Under the pieces are notes generated by a model that saw nothing but the letters and a program-made list of their open reading frames with translations, was not told where the DNA came from and did no database searches. Positions 17,800 to 25,450 of a stretch of DNA of 51,672 nucleotides are shown in pieces. The stretch lies in assembly GCA_024681515.1 (NCBI GenBank), contig JAILAR010000126.1, positions 1 to 51,672 on the forward strand, written 5' to 3'. Within the stretch, counting starts at the first letter, position 1, and each line of letters opens with the position of its first letter. The translations under genes were made by a program, and so were the position numbers. Origin of the DNA: Eubacterium sp. (lineage in GTDB: Bacteria; Bacillota; Clostridia; Lachnospirales; Lachnospiraceae).

Positions 17800-20700
17800 T
17801 TATAGCAGCGTCAGATTCTCTTCAAACAGATGCACCGTATTGATATATACATCCAGATCCTCCAGCAGTTCCCGGTCCTTCCGCATCTCCTGCTTCACCA
17901 GCATGCTGTTGATCATCTCGAAGCGGTTCAGATCCTGCCGGTTGTAAGATTTCTTCTTCAGGACCTCGCTCTCCACGATCTGCGCGTTGCCGTCCGGATC
18001 GTCCTCGATCTGGTAGACCAGCCGCTCGCCGTGGAAGACCACGAATTCCATCACGAAGAGTCCGCTGACCACCTCTTCCATGCGGTGGACCTTCGTCATC
18101 TCGTGGGCACGGGTTCCGGTTCCGGTGCTGTACCGTACAAATACCTGCCTGCGGTTTTCGGTCTTGTACACCAGATACGTTTTCAGGAATACATCCTGCG
18201 GCAGGGACAGGAAGGTCGCAAAGCTCTTGTAGAAGGGCAGGATCTTACCTGCATCCACAAAGCGGAGGGCCGTATCCGTGATCCATTTCTTCTGCTCGTT
18301 GGAGTACCGCTCCAGACGGCTGAAGTAAAGCAGCAGCGCCATGGAAGAGATCTCGTCATCGATATTTCCCTTCTGGATCTCGGAGTAAAGCGCTTCGAAG
18401 ATGTAATTCGGCACCTGCATATCCCTGATCAGATAGTTGTGTGCTGCCAGCCGAAGGAAGGCCTTGACCACCAGCCCACGGCTGCGTCCGCCGTAATAGG
18501 TGGCGAATATATCATAGATGTACTCGATATGCTCCCCGGCAAACATCATCTGGGCCAGGGTATTCTCCGCCAGCAGCCCCACATCGCTCACCCTGTCCTT
18601 GGCCAGTTTGAAGAGCCCCGCCAGCTCATCGATGGAGCCGTTGAAGTTCATGGCCATGTAGGTCAGGATGTTGGCGCTTACCGTACCGGTCTTGTACAGG
18701 TTCAGGCAGATGGACATCAGGTTTTCATTCAGGAAGCCTTCAGAATCCTGCACACCGTAGTCCGCCAGTCGGTTCAGTTCCCGCACATCCAGTTCGTTAA
18801 AGCCGTACAGCGTAACCGCCTCAAAGGCCTTATCGAACAGGTTCATGTCAATGAGGTAGGTGATGATGGTGCGCGCATTTGCATGGGTCAGATACTCGAT
18901 ATCCAGCCGCTGCAGGTATTTCACCAGTACATCCGTATCCAGGTTCTCATGATAATACTCGATGATATTCAGGCAGGCCTGCTGCTTGTAATCATCAGAG
19001 ATCTCTTCACAGTTGATGATCTCCCGGGCCGCGTTGACTTCCTTTGCATTCTTATAGGTAAATTCACCGATGCTCTCATAGTTGAAGAGCAGCACGCGGT
19101 AATCCCGCGGACTGTATTCCCGGCAGATGGGCATGTACGCCTTCTCATCCACGATCCGCTCGAAATGATACGGAATGGAGCCTGCGTACCGGTTGCCGTC
19201 CTTATCCTCGAAGATGATGGTGGCGTTGTCCGACAGGATCTCCACATAGGCTTCCCCGTCCACCAGCGGCACATGCTGCACCTTCGACAGCTCGCTGTGG
19301 CTCACGATGACCGCCCGGACATTTTTGTTGTAGCATACCAGTTTCCGCCGGAAAATGATATTGATCAGCTTGCCTGCGAAGAGGGAGCTGACGGATTCCG
19401 GTTCCAGGAACTCATCATAGATCACGGTCAGGTCGTCATTGACCTTCCCCTTCATGATCATGCTCTCCATGAAATCCTCCATGGTGGGGGCATATTCATG
19501 GTAGATCTTCATATGCTCATTCTTGTTGAAAATGACATTTGCGTAGAGATACGCCAGTTCATCTTCACTAAGGGTATTCTTATAATTCAGATACATCAGC
19601 ACCGAGGCCGGGATCAGCTCATAATGAGAGCGGTCCATGCTTCGGATATAGCATTCGTTCAGGCCGATGAATTTGAGAGATTTCAGCACCGCCGCCCGAT
19701 AGAACCGATGATAACGCGGCTCCAGCATATTGGCAGAGATCAGCATGGAACAGATGGAACCGAGAACGCCCACGTTCTCATTTTCCTTTTTCAGAAGGCG
19801 TTCCTCTTCTTCCCGTGCCAGGGTCTCGTCAAACTTGTCGTCAAAGGACTGACGTATCACCTGGTCCAGTTTTTCCTCTTCCCGGTTGTAAGCCTCACCC
19901 TCACTGGCCAGACGCAGGGGATCCCCCGGTGCATTGACGCTGAAGCCGGCCTCAGACTCCTTCGGCTCCTCCGCCTCTTCCTTTTCCTCCTCGTCAAAGC
20001 CCGCAAATACAAAATCGTCCCCGGAATACAGACCGTCTTCTTCATCCTGATCCGCGCCCAGTACGGAAGTCGGTACTTCCTCGGAAGGTTCCTCCTTTGC
20101 GGATCCGCCGGTCTTAAATTCCTGCTGCAGACGCTGCCGCCGGAGTTCGTCCTCATTCTTATCGTAAATGGAACGAAGCACGTCAAAGATCTGTTTGTTG
20201 AATTCCTTATTCCGTCCTGCCAGCTTTACGAACTCATTCAGGACATCATCGGAGATGTAATCATGCCGCATGCCCCATTTGATGGCCGTGATCTCAAAGG
20301 GCGTCAGCCGCTTCAGCATCAGCGGATTGGCATTCAGGATGTCGCAGAGCTCAAAGTAAATGATGGGGCTGTTCTCGCCCTCCTCATACATTTCCGTAAG
20401 TTCCCGGTACAGGGAGCCCTTATCTTCGTTATAAACCGGGTCTACAAAGAGCAGCAGCCAGAAGTAAAACATCTTCGGCTCCTGGGTCCGGTAATTCCGG
20501 CGAAGCATGTTGGCTGTTTTCTCTATGGTCTCCTCATCCCGGAGCATCATGGCCTTCAGGTAACTGTAATAGCATTTCTCCTGATTCGTCATGAGATTGC
20601 GGTCCACATCCGCGTCGATCCGCAGGAATTCCTGCTCCACCCGGGCATAGTCCCCCTTCAGGATGTTCATGTGCATGACCGCCAGCCGGTACATATCCTC

Positions 20701-21738
20701 CTCCGGCTCCATCTCCATCAGCACATTCAGCGCTTCGATGGTGTCCGTCACATACTCATCCAGTCCGATCCGGTCCATACGAAAATCCAGATAGGCCTGG
20801 GTCAGATTGATCCTGCACTGTTTATATTCCTGTTCCTTCAGGCGGCTCTCCTGGTTCACGCGCCGCTGCTGCGGGCGGGCCAGATGAATGTCGATCTCGA
20901 TCTTCTGATAAATGTTCTCCAGGATCAGCTTGCCGCTGTTCTCTCCGTCCGGAACGTGCTCCGGCGAGATATAGACCTGAAGCTCACAGGTATTTGCCAC
21001 AAAATCCGCGGCGGTGATACTCTTCTTCGCGGGAATGATGAATTCCGCATTGCTGCGGATCTCGGAGCGGGTATAGCCCCAGGTATTCTTGGTCAGTTTT
21101 ACGGTGATGATCTCCGTCTCCGCCGGCATGACCAGTTCCAGCTTCGCCTTGTCCGTGGACAGGGTAACGGTCCTTTTCTTATGTACCAGCACCAGGAATT
21201 CTTCCATGGCCTGTTCTACACTGCGGCTTTCCAGAAGGGACTGGTAGATCTGCTTTAAATGCGGCTCGCGGTTAATGAAGGTCCTTCGGAATTCGTCACT
21301 CATGAAGAGACGGGTCGCTTCTCCCCAGTTCCGCTCTGCCAGTGCGGCAAATTTGAACAGGTCGTCGATCCGCTCGCTGCCGCTGGTAACACATGGCGGC
21401 ACGATACTGATATCATAGGGCAGACGGAATTCACCTCCGTCGGTGATCACATTGATGTGTCCGCGGAAGTTCTGTCCGGCTTCCAGACAGGTGGCGTCAA
21501 ATGAATAGCGCACCTCAAAACGCCGGCTGATAAAGCTGTGGCTCTCAAACCGGAGCAGATAACGGCTGTCATAAACCATACCCTTGATGGGGAATTTATT
21601 CCGGCTTTCCACCGTAAATTCCCCTTCATAGACGGTTCCCGCCTCGATATTCAGCTTGAAACTCTGTTTTGAAATGTGTACGTCCGGCCGGTCGATCCGA
21701 AATTCGCCCTTGGCGTACTGTTCCACAATCGCCTTCAT
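17800..21738 (-). CDS. giant DUF5717-like protein (1312 residues)
   Basis: First gene of the six-gene operon. The N-terminal about 270 residues contain beta-sandwich-like segments, such as SFKLNIEAGTVYEGEF and FRGHINVITDGGEF. Then comes a long helical part with repeat-like pairs, interrupted by an acidic low-complexity stretch (EEEKEEAEEPKESEAGF, near 585-605). Another beta segment (about 800-860) precedes more helical repeats up to the C-terminus. No signal peptide or membrane segment is visible. The architecture suggests a large scaffold, perhaps a partner of the actin-like protein encoded next. DUF name is from memory. The ATG has a GAGG site. Confidence 0.75.
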   Translation of the reverse strand: MKAIVEQYAKGEFRIDRPDVHISKQSFKLNIEAGTVYEGEFTVESRNKFPIKGMVYDSRYLLRFESHSFISRRFEVRYSFDATCLEAGQNFRGHINVITDGGEFRLPYDISIVPPCVTSGSERIDDLFKFAALAERNWGEATRLFMSDEFRRTFINREPHLKQIYQSLLESRSVEQAMEEFLVLVHKKRTVTLSTDKAKLELVMPAETEIITVKLTKNTWGYTRSEIRSNAEFIIPAKKSITAADFVANTCELQVYISPEHVPDGENSGKLILENIYQKIEIDIHLARPQQRRVNQESRLKEQEYKQCRINLTQAYLDFRMDRIGLDEYVTDTIEALNVLMEMEPEEDMYRLAVMHMNILKGDYARVEQEFLRIDADVDRNLMTNQEKCYYSYLKAMMLRDEETIEKTANMLRRNYRTQEPKMFYFWLLLFVDPVYNEDKGSLYRELTEMYEEGENSPIIYFELCDILNANPLMLKRLTPFEITAIKWGMRHDYISDDVLNEFVKLAGRNKEFNKQIFDVLRSIYDKNEDELRRQRLQQEFKTGGSAKEEPSEEVPTSVLGADQDEEDGLYSGDDFVFAGFDEEEKEEAEEPKESEAGFSVNAPGDPLRLASEGEAYNREEEKLDQVIRQSFDDKFDETLAREEEERLLKKENENVGVLGSICSMLISANMLEPRYHRFYRAAVLKSLKFIGLNECYIRSMDRSHYELIPASVLMYLNYKNTLSEDELAYLYANVIFNKNEHMKIYHEYAPTMEDFMESMIMKGKVNDDLTVIYDEFLEPESVSSLFAGKLINIIFRRKLVCYNKNVRAVIVSHSELSKVQHVPLVDGEAYVEILSDNATIIFEDKDGNRYAGSIPYHFERIVDEKAYMPICREYSPRDYRVLLFNYESIGEFTYKNAKEVNAAREIINCEEISDDYKQQACLNIIEYYHENLDTDVLVKYLQRLDIEYLTHANARTIITYLIDMNLFDKAFEAVTLYGFNELDVRELNRLADYGVQDSEGFLNENLMSICLNLYKTGTVSANILTYMAMNFNGSIDELAGLFKLAKDRVSDVGLLAENTLAQMMFAGEHIEYIYDIFATYYGGRSRGLVVKAFLRLAAHNYLIRDMQVPNYIFEALYSEIQKGNIDDEISSMALLLYFSRLERYSNEQKKWITDTALRFVDAGKILPFYKSFATFLSLPQDVFLKTYLVYKTENRRQVFVRYSTGTGTRAHEMTKVHRMEEVVSGLFVMEFVVFHGERLVYQIEDDPDGNAQIVESEVLKKKSYNRQDLNRFEMINSMLVKQEMRKDRELLEDLDVYINTVHLFEENLTLL

Positions 21739-21759
21739 GCTATCCTCGCTTTAAAAAGA

Positions 21760-21790
21760 TTCCATACTTCGCACTGAGACGCGCTCCATA
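21760..21790. repeat. dispersed repeat (TTCCATACTTCGC...GCGCTCCRT family)
   Basis: Related copies lie at 33484-33510, 38437-38470 and 45611-45647. All sit just upstream of, or inside, minus-strand genes and have small GC-rich dyad centres. Confidence 0.65.
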
Positions 21791-21886
21791 GGTTATCACC
21801 TCGCACGTATCCTCCGCTTATCTGCCTTTCAATTCCTGTTCATGTTCGTGCTTAGTGATAATAAAAACTCAATATAGAAATAAAAC

Positions 21887-21916
21887 TTGCGAATCCTACA
21901 CTATATGTTGTAGAAT
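21887..21916 (+). promoter_or_regulatory. candidate promoter of aminotransferase gene
   Basis: TTGCGA, 18-bp spacer, TAGAAT. The -10 region overlaps a small dyad (CTACA/TGTAG). The leader to the ATG at 22155 would be about 230 nt. Confidence 0.45.
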
Positions 21917-21923
21917 AGAGTCA

Positions 21924-21962
21924 GCGTGCAACCACCGGATGTACCTTCTCCGTCAGACACGC
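21924..21962 (-). other. nested dyad in leader of DUF5717 operon
   Basis: Outer arms GCGTG/CACGC and inner arms CGGA/TCCG would form a two-helix structure within a leader of about 240 nt on the minus strand. It does not match a riboswitch class I recognise. Confidence 0.3.
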
Positions 21963-21988
21963 CACCAAAAATAATCATAGAGACTCTT

Positions 21989-22016
21989 ATTATAACAGAT
22001 TTACAGTCGTTTTGAA
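21989..22016 (-). promoter_or_regulatory. promoter of DUF5717-gdpP-dnaB operon
   Basis: Minus strand: TTCAAA (22016-22011), 16-bp spacer, extended -10 TGTTATAAT (hexamer 21994-21989). Confidence 0.6.
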
Positions 22017-22017
22017 A

Positions 22018-22119
22018 GTAGATTTGCGAGTAGATTTGCGAGTAGATTTGAACATGAATATGAACATAGATATGAACATAGAGTCACCTGATTAAAATCA
22101 CCTGATTCTAAATCACCTG
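22018..22119. repeat. three adjacent tandem repeats, units of 12-13 bp
   Basis: GTAGATTTGCGA occurs twice plus a partial third copy (22018-22053). An ATGAATATGAAC-like 12-mer repeats twice (22054-22077), and AAATCACCTGATT-like units occur three times up to 22119. Confidence 0.8.
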
Positions 22120-22154
22120 ATCAACTCGTTTCTTAGGTTTGGAGGTTTTCTCAC

Positions 22155-23225
22155 ATGAATTCCATGAATCCCATGAATTCCGGCCCGCTTCGCATCGGGC
22201 AGTATGAAACGGTGCTCTATGACGCAAACCTGAATCCTCTCGGCATTCCGGCCTCCGTCAAGCAGTCCATTGCCAACAACATCGGATCCATAATCAAATA
22301 TCCCGACCTGTACTATGCCAATCTGAAAACAGCCATTTCCGATTATGCAGGTACTTCTCTGGAACGGATCATCATGGGAAATGGTTCTCCGGATCTTCTC
22401 CGCCTTTTTGCGGCGCTGCTGACTCCGAAGAAGGCACTCATTCCGTTCCCCTGTAGTACAGAGTACGGGAAGGTGATGAAAGCCTACGGCTGCGAAGTCG
22501 TGGACTATGCGCTGGATGAGGAAAAGGACTACGAGCCGGATGTTACGGATCTCATCCAAAAGCTGGATTCCTCCCTGGATCTGGTGATCATCGGAAATCC
22601 CAACAATCCCACCTCCAAACGGATCACCAGAGAAGACATCGCATCGCTGGCAGAAGCCTGCAAGATGCTGGACATCTTCCTTCTGGTGGATGAAATGTAT
22701 GTGGAATTCCTGGACGACTACGAGGAAGTCACCGCCGTTCCGCTGACAGATGAATTCACGAACCTGGCCGTACTCCGCAGCGTATCCAAATTCTTTGCGG
22801 TTCCGGGACTCCGGTTTGCATACGCGGTCATGAACAATGATGAGCTGTCACAAATCATCGACCTGACCACCACAAAGAACAACATCGCAACCCTGTCCGC
22901 CATCGCCGGCGTGGATATGTTCAAAGACACCAAATACATCGAAGAGTCACGCTCCATGGTACATACGGAGAGGAGCCTGGTGTATCTTGCCATGAAGCCC
23001 TGCCGGACCATCCGCCTCTTCAAACCGGATGCAAATTTCATGCTGGTCAAGCTTCTGAAGGAGGATCTGACCTCCTCCCAGGTTGCCGAGCACTGCTCCC
23101 TTCGTGGGATCATGCTCCGGAGATGTGATGACATGAAGGGTCTGGGAAATAAGTACATCCGTTTCTGCTTCATGAATCCGAAGCAGAACGATCTGATGGT
23201 AAATACGATCCTGGAGATCGTTTAG
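22155..23225 (+). CDS. HisC/CobD-like PLP-dependent aminotransferase
   Basis: 356 residues, fold type I. NANLNPLG-type start (DANLNPLG), GNGSPDLL, GNPNNPT (147-153), the LLVDEMYVEF aspartate strand, and the PLP lysine K212 in RSVSKFFAVPGLRFAY all match the histidinol-phosphate aminotransferase/threonine-phosphate decarboxylase group. No his or cob genes are adjacent, so the substrate is open. The start has a GGAGG site. The first nine codons contain a 9-bp triplication (ATGAATTCC-type) giving MNSMNPMNS. Confidence 0.85.
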   Translation: MNSMNPMNSGPLRIGQYETVLYDANLNPLGIPASVKQSIANNIGSIIKYPDLYYANLKTAISDYAGTSLERIIMGNGSPDLLRLFAALLTPKKALIPFPCSTEYGKVMKAYGCEVVDYALDEEKDYEPDVTDLIQKLDSSLDLVIIGNPNNPTSKRITREDIASLAEACKMLDIFLLVDEMYVEFLDDYEEVTAVPLTDEFTNLAVLRSVSKFFAVPGLRFAYAVMNNDELSQIIDLTTTKNNIATLSAIAGVDMFKDTKYIEESRSMVHTERSLVYLAMKPCRTIRLFKPDANFMLVKLLKEDLTSSQVAEHCSLRGIMLRRCDDMKGLGNKYIRFCFMNPKQNDLMVNTILEIV

Positions 23226-23230
23226 GTCCC

Positions 23231-23327
23231 GAAACGCCATCAGGCGTTTCGAGAACCGTACACACCCGAGCGCCGAAGGCGCGAAGCCACAAAACGCAAA
23301 ACAGCCGCAGGCATTGCCTGCGGCTGT
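23231..23327. terminator. hairpin cluster and bidirectional terminator
   Basis: A first dyad CGAAACGCC/GGCGTTTCG (23230-23252) is followed by a second GC dyad near 23270. Then comes a long stem ACAGCCGCAGGC/GCCTGCGGCTGT (23301-23327) flanked by AAA and TTTT. The last serves the aminotransferase on plus and the hydrolase on minus. Confidence 0.8.
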
Positions 23328-23377
23328 TTTATGTAAACCACATCTCAATTCACGCTTGATTCAAAGCTTTATCCATT

Positions 23378-24322
23378 TTAGTAGAAGTGATGTCCGTACG
23401 CATCCGTAAAGATGTGCTTATGTCCGCAGAAGTACTCGCGGTAGCTCATGCAGTGGAAGAACAGAGCGCCCTGTGCGGTATCACCGTTCTCCAATACGTA
23501 CTGAACCGCATCGATCGTCATCTGATCGATATTGGTTCTCCAGTATACAAACTGGTTCTTTGCGGTAATAACCTCGTACGGTGTATCACCGAAGCCCGAA
23601 TCATGCACGCGGTTCATGATCACCGATGCAACATGCGTTCTTCCGTCGAAATCCGCATCTCCTGCTTCTGACTGTACGCAGCGATACATATAGGTAAGAT
23701 CCTGCTCGGACCACTGCTCCTTCTCGGTTTCCGTCGTCTCTTCTTCCACTTCCGGCTCAACATACACACCGTCCTCATCGAAGGTATAGGTCGTGCCGTT
23801 GATCTCCACATCACCGACAACCATCATGCCGTCTGCATTGAAATAATACCACTTATCACCCAGCAGCTTCCAGCCGGTATGCATAACGCCGTTGGCTTTG
23901 AAGAAGTACCACTGACCGCGGATTTTCTTCCAACCGGTCTTCATTGCTCCGGTGGACTGAAGGAAGAACCACTTTCCGTCCTCCTGCTTCCAGCCGGTCT
24001 TCATGCTTCCGTTGGAATTCAGGAAGTACCATTTTCCGTCGACTGCCTGCCAGCCGGTCTGCATGATCCCTTCATCATCCAGGAAATACCATTTTCCGTT
24101 GATCTCTTTCCAACCGGTCTGCAGCGTACCCTCTTCATAGAAATACCAGTCGCTGTCGACCTTCACCCATGTAGTGGATGCAGCTTCCGTACCGTTGGTT
24201 CCGGTACCTGCTGCATTTGCAGTGATCGTGGTTCCGAAAACAGTCGTTGCAGCCAGGGTAACCGCCATCGCTCTGCGGATGAGTCTCTTTGTTGCTTTTC
24301 CAAAAGACCTGAAATGTTTCAT
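23378..24322 (-). CDS. secreted SleB-type cell-wall hydrolase with choline-binding-like repeats
   Basis: About 314 residues. A signal peptide (KRLIRRAMAVTLAATTVFG, cut after ITANAA) is followed by six to seven 20-residue aromatic repeats of the GWKxxxGKWYFL type, as in choline- or glucan-binding modules. An acidic linker and a C-terminal SleB/CwlJ-like hydrolase domain follow, with the conserved CVQSEAGDADFDGRTHVASVIMNRV region (Glu likely catalytic; cited here as a region, 205-229) and a terminal HKHIFTDAYGHHFY. The ATG at 24322 with GGAG is preferred to an upstream TTG. It has its own strong promoter. Confidence 0.87.
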   Translation of the reverse strand: MKHFRSFGKATKRLIRRAMAVTLAATTVFGTTITANAAGTGTNGTEAASTTWVKVDSDWYFYEEGTLQTGWKEINGKWYFLDDEGIMQTGWQAVDGKWYFLNSNGSMKTGWKQEDGKWFFLQSTGAMKTGWKKIRGQWYFFKANGVMHTGWKLLGDKWYYFNADGMMVVGDVEINGTTYTFDEDGVYVEPEVEEETTETEKEQWSEQDLTYMYRCVQSEAGDADFDGRTHVASVIMNRVHDSGFGDTPYEVITAKNQFVYWRTNIDQMTIDAVQYVLENGDTAQGALFFHCMSYREYFCGHKHIFTDAYGHHFY

Positions 24323-24387
24323 AAAAATCTCCAATTATTATTTGCTGTTGATCATGATGTTTTGCCGCTTCGATTTATTACATTTAT

Positions 24388-24411
24388 GTTAACTCACTTG
24401 TTAACTCACGC
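24388..24411. repeat. 12-bp tandem duplication
   Basis: TGTTAACTCACT followed by TGTTAACTCACG in the hydrolase leader. Confidence 0.75.
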
Positions 24412-24456
24412 AACAATTTCATGACAAAGCTTAACATTTTTGAAGCAAGTATGCTG

Positions 24457-24485
24457 ATTATAACCCATCCGAAATGAAATTGCAA
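24457..24485 (-). promoter_or_regulatory. promoter of SleB-type hydrolase
   Basis: Minus strand: TTGCAA (24485-24480), 17-bp spacer, perfect TATAAT (24462-24457). Confidence 0.85.
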
Positions 24486-24686
24486 CACTTTTTTACATTT
24501 TTGTAACATTTAGACGGGTTTGTACTATATTGATGGAGATTTTGCCGGTTGAATTAAATTGAATCCCATATCCCTCTCGTTCCCGCAGGTCTTCCATTTA
24601 AGCATCCTGCACTTGCGTTTTGAGGCGCACTGTGTTACATTCTCTGTACGTTTTATTTGTGTTATCTGTTACAAGGAGTCCAAGCC

Positions 24687-25256
24687 ATGATTTCTTATAC
24701 ACTTGCCTTCATCGGCTTTCTCCCCGGAATGCTCATCCTCTCCGAACCGGTCTGGACCATCTTCCCCGGCTCGGAAGGCGGCATCGAGGTCCTGATGGGA
24801 CTGGGATTCATCCTGCTGTCCCTGATCCTGCTGAAATTGACCAAAAATCGCGGGTTCCTCTGGCTGGTTACCGGAGTCTATGTCTTTGCACTGCTGTACT
24901 TCACCCTTCTGACCCGGCACCCCATGTCAGAATCCGTCACCCTGCTGACCCCCTTTGCCACGATCCGAAATGCGATCTCCTGGGGCGACAGCGGGATCAT
25001 CATCAAAAGCTGGATAAACTTCTACGCGCTGATCGCGAATATCCTGCTCTTCATGCCCGCCGGGTATCTGCTTCCGAAGCTTTTCTCCCGGACCAGACAC
25101 TGGTATATAACGATCCCCGTGGGACTTTTCATCTCCGCCTTTATCGAGGTGACACAGCTGCTGACAAAGCTGGGCTGCTTTGATGTGGACGATCTGATCG
25201 CAAACACTCTGGGGGCTGCGCTGGGATATCTGATCTATCGGACCCTGCTGAAATGA
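24687..25256 (+). CDS. VanZ-like membrane protein
   Basis: About 189 residues with four to five predicted membrane segments. The LLYFTLLTR strand, NILLFMPAGYLLPKLF and FISAFIEVTQLLTKLGCFDVDDLIANTLGAALGY regions (cited as blocks) are the VanZ family pattern. VanZ proteins affect teicoplanin susceptibility in some species, but most relatives have no known role. The ATG at 24687 has an AAGGAG site; an upstream TTG start is unlikely. A bidirectional terminator follows. Confidence 0.85.
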   Translation: MISYTLAFIGFLPGMLILSEPVWTIFPGSEGGIEVLMGLGFILLSLILLKLTKNRGFLWLVTGVYVFALLYFTLLTRHPMSESVTLLTPFATIRNAISWGDSGIIIKSWINFYALIANILLFMPAGYLLPKLFSRTRHWYITIPVGLFISAFIEVTQLLTKLGCFDVDDLIANTLGAALGYLIYRTLLK

Positions 25257-25322
25257 CCATGATCATCTATCCAAACAGGAGCCGGTTCAGATATGTGCTC
25301 CGTATGATCCCATAACCATTTT

Positions 25323-25346
25323 ACGATCAGTCCGACGATCAGTTAT
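25323..25346. repeat. 12-bp tandem duplication
   Basis: ACGATCAGTCCG followed by ACGATCAGTTAT downstream of the VanZ gene. Confidence 0.6.
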
Positions 25347-25364
25347 ATCATCAATTTTCATATC

Positions 25365-25420
25365 AAAAGAGACGGGGCTCTCCGACACGTCAGACCGTGT
25401 CAGAGAGCCCCGTCCCTTTT
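25365..25420. terminator. bidirectional terminator between VanZ gene and carB
   Basis: Perfect 12-base arms GACGGGGCTCTC (25371-25382) and complement (25403-25414), with inner GACAC/GTGTC pairing, flanked by AAAAG and CCCTTTT. Confidence 0.9.
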
Positions 25421-25450
25421 GCTGTTATTTACATCCGTCTCACGACGCCG

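Larger units (their letters stand above)
21739..22154. other. intergenic region with divergent promoters, leader dyad and tandem repeats
   Basis: No coding gene. It holds a minus-strand promoter for the DUF5717 operon (21989-22016), a plus-strand promoter candidate TTGCGA/TAGAAT (21887-21916), a nested dyad at 21924-21962, a dispersed repeat at 21760-21790 and tandem repeats at 22018-22119. Confidence 0.6.
24323..24686. other. intergenic region between divergent hydrolase and VanZ genes
   Basis: Contains a strong minus-strand promoter (24457-24485), a hydrolase leader of about 130 nt with a 12-bp tandem duplication (24388-24411), and a weak plus-strand promoter candidate GTAACA/TATATT near 24500-24532. 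Nothing else recognised. Confidence 0.5.

Noticed and set aside
17830-21258. 1142-codon open frame on the plus strand
   Set aside because: Exact antisense of the DUF5717 gene with His/Leu/Asp-rich translation and no family resemblance. The same holds for long frames at 13567-15753, 25580-27724, 6-1730 and 47943-49583.
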